Of a DNA stretch of 64,000 nt, positions 62,168-64,000 are shown piece by piece. Each line of letters begins with the position of its first letter. Position 1 is the first letter of the stretch. The notes beneath the pieces were generated by a model, which saw only the letters and a list, made by a program, of their open reading frames with translations, did no database searches and had not been told where the DNA came from. Location of the stretch: assembly GCA_025558095.1 (NCBI GenBank), contig JAIVFI010000017.1:1-64000 (forward strand), written 5' to 3'. Position numbers and translations under genes: made by a program. Origin of the DNA: Hyaloraphidium curvatum (Eukaryota; Monoblepharomycota; Hyaloraphidiomycetes; Hyaloraphidiales; Hyaloraphidiaceae).

Positions 62168-63358
62168 CTAGCCTCCCCTCACGTCCGTTCCGACCACGCT
62201 CCGCCGCGCCCCGGCCCCGTCCGCCGCCCCGCCCTCCGCCCCGTGTCCAGCGCACCTCTGCAGGAACTCCCCCACCGCCTTGGCGTACGCGAACCTGTTC
62301 TTGCCCCTGTAGTGCGCGACGTGCCCCGACCCCTCGAACTCGAGCGCGCGCGCGCGGGCGCCCAGCCCGCGCAGGTGGTCCCTGTACTCGACCACCGACT
62401 CGGCAGGCACGAGCTTGTCGCCCTTGCCGTAGAGCATGAGGAATTCGGCCCGCGGGAAGAGCGACGGGAGGCGGTCCAGCGCTGGGAAGAGGAGGCCGTC
62501 CATCCCGGCGACCACGGACGGGCGCCGCATCCAAAAGGCAAAGAAGCGCTCGAAGAGGTCCCACCACGTGGAGCCTGCGATGCCGAAGCGGCGCACCGAG
62601 GGGGTGATGTCCGGGGCGCCGGTGAAGACGATGGCGGCGGCCTTCGCGATCACGCGGGGGGTCAGGGCCGACGGGGCCGAGTCGACGATGATGCCGGCAA
62701 TGCAATCGCGGAGGGCGGCCAAATCCGGCGGCGGGCTGCCGTTTCCGGAGGGCAGGATTCTGTCGAGGGCAATCTCCGTCGCCCGCCCCGTGTAGAGGAA
62801 CTCTTTCTCGGGCGCCAGCCCCGGCGGTGGGCTCGACCGCAGCCGCATCAGTGCACCCAGGCATGCGGCATTGTAGGCGCCGTTGTTGCTCATCGCGTGC
62901 ACCACGATCCTGAGCGGGCCTTGCCGCGATTTTCGGAAGACGTCCAGCGCCTCCAGCATGCGCCAGTTCTTGCGCACGGTCGAGCGCGGCAGGAAGGTGT
63001 GGCGCATGGGCGGCAGGTGCACCAGCGTGTCGTAGCCGAGGTCCGCGTAGAGGTCGCGGTAGTGCTTCAGGTTGCCCGGCGACGCGCCCCACCACCCGAG
63101 GAGCAGCACCAGCGGGCGCGTGACCTCCCCGCCGTCCAGCGTCGCGGTGTTTGTGCCCGGCGTCCCATTGTTTGCGATTGGCGTCTCCCTTTTGGGATGG
63201 AAGGACAGCTGCTGCACCAGCTGTGGGTCGAGCCGCCAGTGGTGCGGATCGTCGCTCTTGGCGTCGCCCGGGTTGAACACGAGGCCCCTCGCCAGGCCGC
63301 GCGCGGAAAACTCGCTTACGACGCGCATCGCGCGGTGGACGGGCGCCGTCGCGCGCAT
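62168..63358 (-). CDS. TMEM53/DUF829-type alpha/beta hydrolase
   Basis: 396 aa from the ATG of MRATAPVHRAMRVVSEF (a second ATG lies at 63328). Landmarks are RPLVLLLGWWGASPGNLKHY, DTLVHLPPMRHTF, IVVHAMSNNGAYN with the nucleophile-elbow Ser, IIVDSAPSALTP, and the late acid/His pair FLMLYGKGDKLVP and GSGHVAHYRGKNRFAYAKAV. The GWWGA opening and HxxSNNG elbow are the DUF829 signature. The family is found on nuclear and other membranes in animals and widely in fungi, with unknown substrates. Single exon as read. Confidence 0.8.
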   Translation of the reverse strand: MRATAPVHRAMRVVSEFSARGLARGLVFNPGDAKSDDPHHWRLDPQLVQQLSFHPKRETPIANNGTPGTNTATLDGGEVTRPLVLLLGWWGASPGNLKHYRDLYADLGYDTLVHLPPMRHTFLPRSTVRKNWRMLEALDVFRKSRQGPLRIVVHAMSNNGAYNAACLGALMRLRSSPPPGLAPEKEFLYTGRATEIALDRILPSGNGSPPPDLAALRDCIAGIIVDSAPSALTPRVIAKAAAIVFTGAPDITPSVRRFGIAGSTWWDLFERFFAFWMRRPSVVAGMDGLLFPALDRLPSLFPRAEFLMLYGKGDKLVPAESVVEYRDHLRGLGARARALEFEGSGHVAHYRGKNRFAYAKAVGEFLQRCAGHGAEGGAADGAGARRSVVGTDVRGG

Positions 63359-63447
63359 TTCGCCGGGGCGCGTCGACGTTTCGGTGTGGGCGGTGATCGA
63401 CGCCAGCCAAGGATGGGCCAAGGACCAGCTCGGACAAAGCAGGAGAC

Positions 63448-64000
63448 TCAAGCAACTACACCCGCAAAAGCTAGCAAAACCGCCCCGACCAGCCCCCATC
63501 CGACTTTTAACACCCTCCCCGAGCTCGGCCTGGCGGTGCTGCTCGCCACCGTCGCCGTCTGCGTCGCCGACGTCGCAGTGCTCGTCGCCGCGCCCGTCGG
63601 GATGCCCCCGGCAACGCTGAACACCCCACGCGGGTCGAACGAGCGCTTGATCGCCGCCAGTCGCGCCAGGGTGTCGCCGCCGGGGGTCGCGGTCGGGTCG
63701 TCGTAGTACACCGTTGGGTCGGCGCGGGCAGAGTCGATGTCGATGTAGTTCTGCGCGGACGGGGCGGCGCACATCAAGCCTTGCGCTGCAACCATCAGCG
63801 TGTGCACGAGCTTACGATGTACTGGTAACCCGTCGCGTTCCTGACCGGCCTTGTAGCGCCTAGCGGGTAAGCCTCGGGCCTCGTGGCCTCCGCCAGAGCC
63901 CTCTCCATCTCGCGCATGAACGGCACCACCTTCTCCTGCAGCTCGTTCCCGTCCTTGGCCTCCCCGTAGTACTGCATCACAAACCCCGCGCCGCGCCACG
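63448..64000 (-). CDS. BBE-type FAD-linked oxidase, C-terminal part, GPI-like tail (5' end missing)
   Basis: The gene enters from the right edge. Exons seen are 64000-63816 and 63750-63448; the 65-nt intron starts GTAAGC. The upstream piece holds AKDGNELQEKVVPFMREMER. The last exon begins NYIDIDSARADPTVYYDDP and contains LARLAAIKRSFDPRGVFSVA, the berberine-bridge-enzyme C-terminal motif (NYxD...YYG..RL..IK..YDP.xvF). After that come a Thr/Ser/Ala-rich stretch and a hydrophobic end (VGWGLVGAVLLAFAGVVA) with no charged tail, a typical GPI-attachment signal. BBE-like enzymes are usually soluble secreted flavoproteins, so a wall or membrane anchor would be notable. The FAD domain lies outside the window. 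Confidence 0.75.
   Translation of the reverse strand, partial: VARRGVCDAVLRGGQGRERAAGEGGAVHARDGEGSGGGHEARGLPARRYKAGQERDGLPVHRKLVHTLMVAAQGLMCAAPSAQNYIDIDSARADPTVYYDDPTATPGGDTLARLAAIKRSFDPRGVFSVAGGIPTGAATSTATSATQTATVASSTARPSSGRVLKVGWGLVGAVLLAFAGVVA

Overview
This is a very GC-rich, gene-dense eukaryotic window (my visual estimate is well above 60% GC; not counted). Almost every gene is split by short GT-AG introns of about 50-150 nt. The gene content points to a fungus: a glyoxalase I with fungal-style splicing, GCN4-like bZIP factors, an F-box/LRR protein, secreted M8- and M12-type metallopeptidases with Ser/Thr-rich tails, an allergen/hydrophilin-like protein and a cluster of mitochondrial-type PPR proteins. 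I cannot name the species. An RlmN-type radical SAM enzyme and the expanded PPR family would be unusual in a typical yeast or mould and may indicate an early-diverging lineage (inference).

Layout. 1-8.3 kb: the 5' part of a hydrophilic repeat protein, a small secreted protein, a riboflavin-synthase-fold protein, a head-to-head pair of paralogous secreted glycine-rich proteins, and a BTB protein. 8.8-14 kb: a giant ING-type PHD protein of about 1,600 aa. 15-28 kb: RlmN-like enzyme, glyoxalase I, acyl-CoA dehydrogenase, a short-chain dehydrogenase, a leishmanolysin-like protease, a small Cys-rich protein, and an EF-hand/zinc-finger/NWNQGG-repeat protein. 28.5-34.9 kb: three bZIP genes in a row on the minus strand. 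36-42.5 kb: PPR genes A and B and the pseudogene C. 43-48.2 kb: a Lys/Ala/Pro-rich protein, a type I membrane protein and a TPR protein. 48.3-50.6 kb: PPR gene D followed by a fragment of another copy. 50.8-59.8 kb: a fucosyltransferase-like enzyme, an M12-like protease, a Cys/Thr-rich secreted protein, an SDR, an F-box/LRR protein and an ICMT-like methyltransferase. 59.9-64 kb: PPR gene E, a TMEM53/DUF829 hydrolase and the 3' end of a BBE-type FAD oxidase with a GPI-like tail.

The most interesting content is the PPR family. Four intact genes (A, B, D, E), one pseudogene (C) and one 3' fragment share the architecture mitochondrial presequence, conserved N-terminal domain, one intron at an identical position and phase, and PPR repeats. 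The copies differ by large in-frame deletions, one with a microhomology junction. They also differ at the RNA-contacting residues of two adjacent PPR motifs. Together this looks like a recombination-driven family of organellar RNA-binding proteins. Other standouts are the RlmN homologue with a C-terminal membrane anchor, the giant ING protein, and the bZIP cluster with a shared motif just upstream of the basic region.

Exon boundaries were inferred by eye from GT/AG sites, reading-frame continuity and agreement between paralogues or with remembered family consensus. No transcript data or database search was used.
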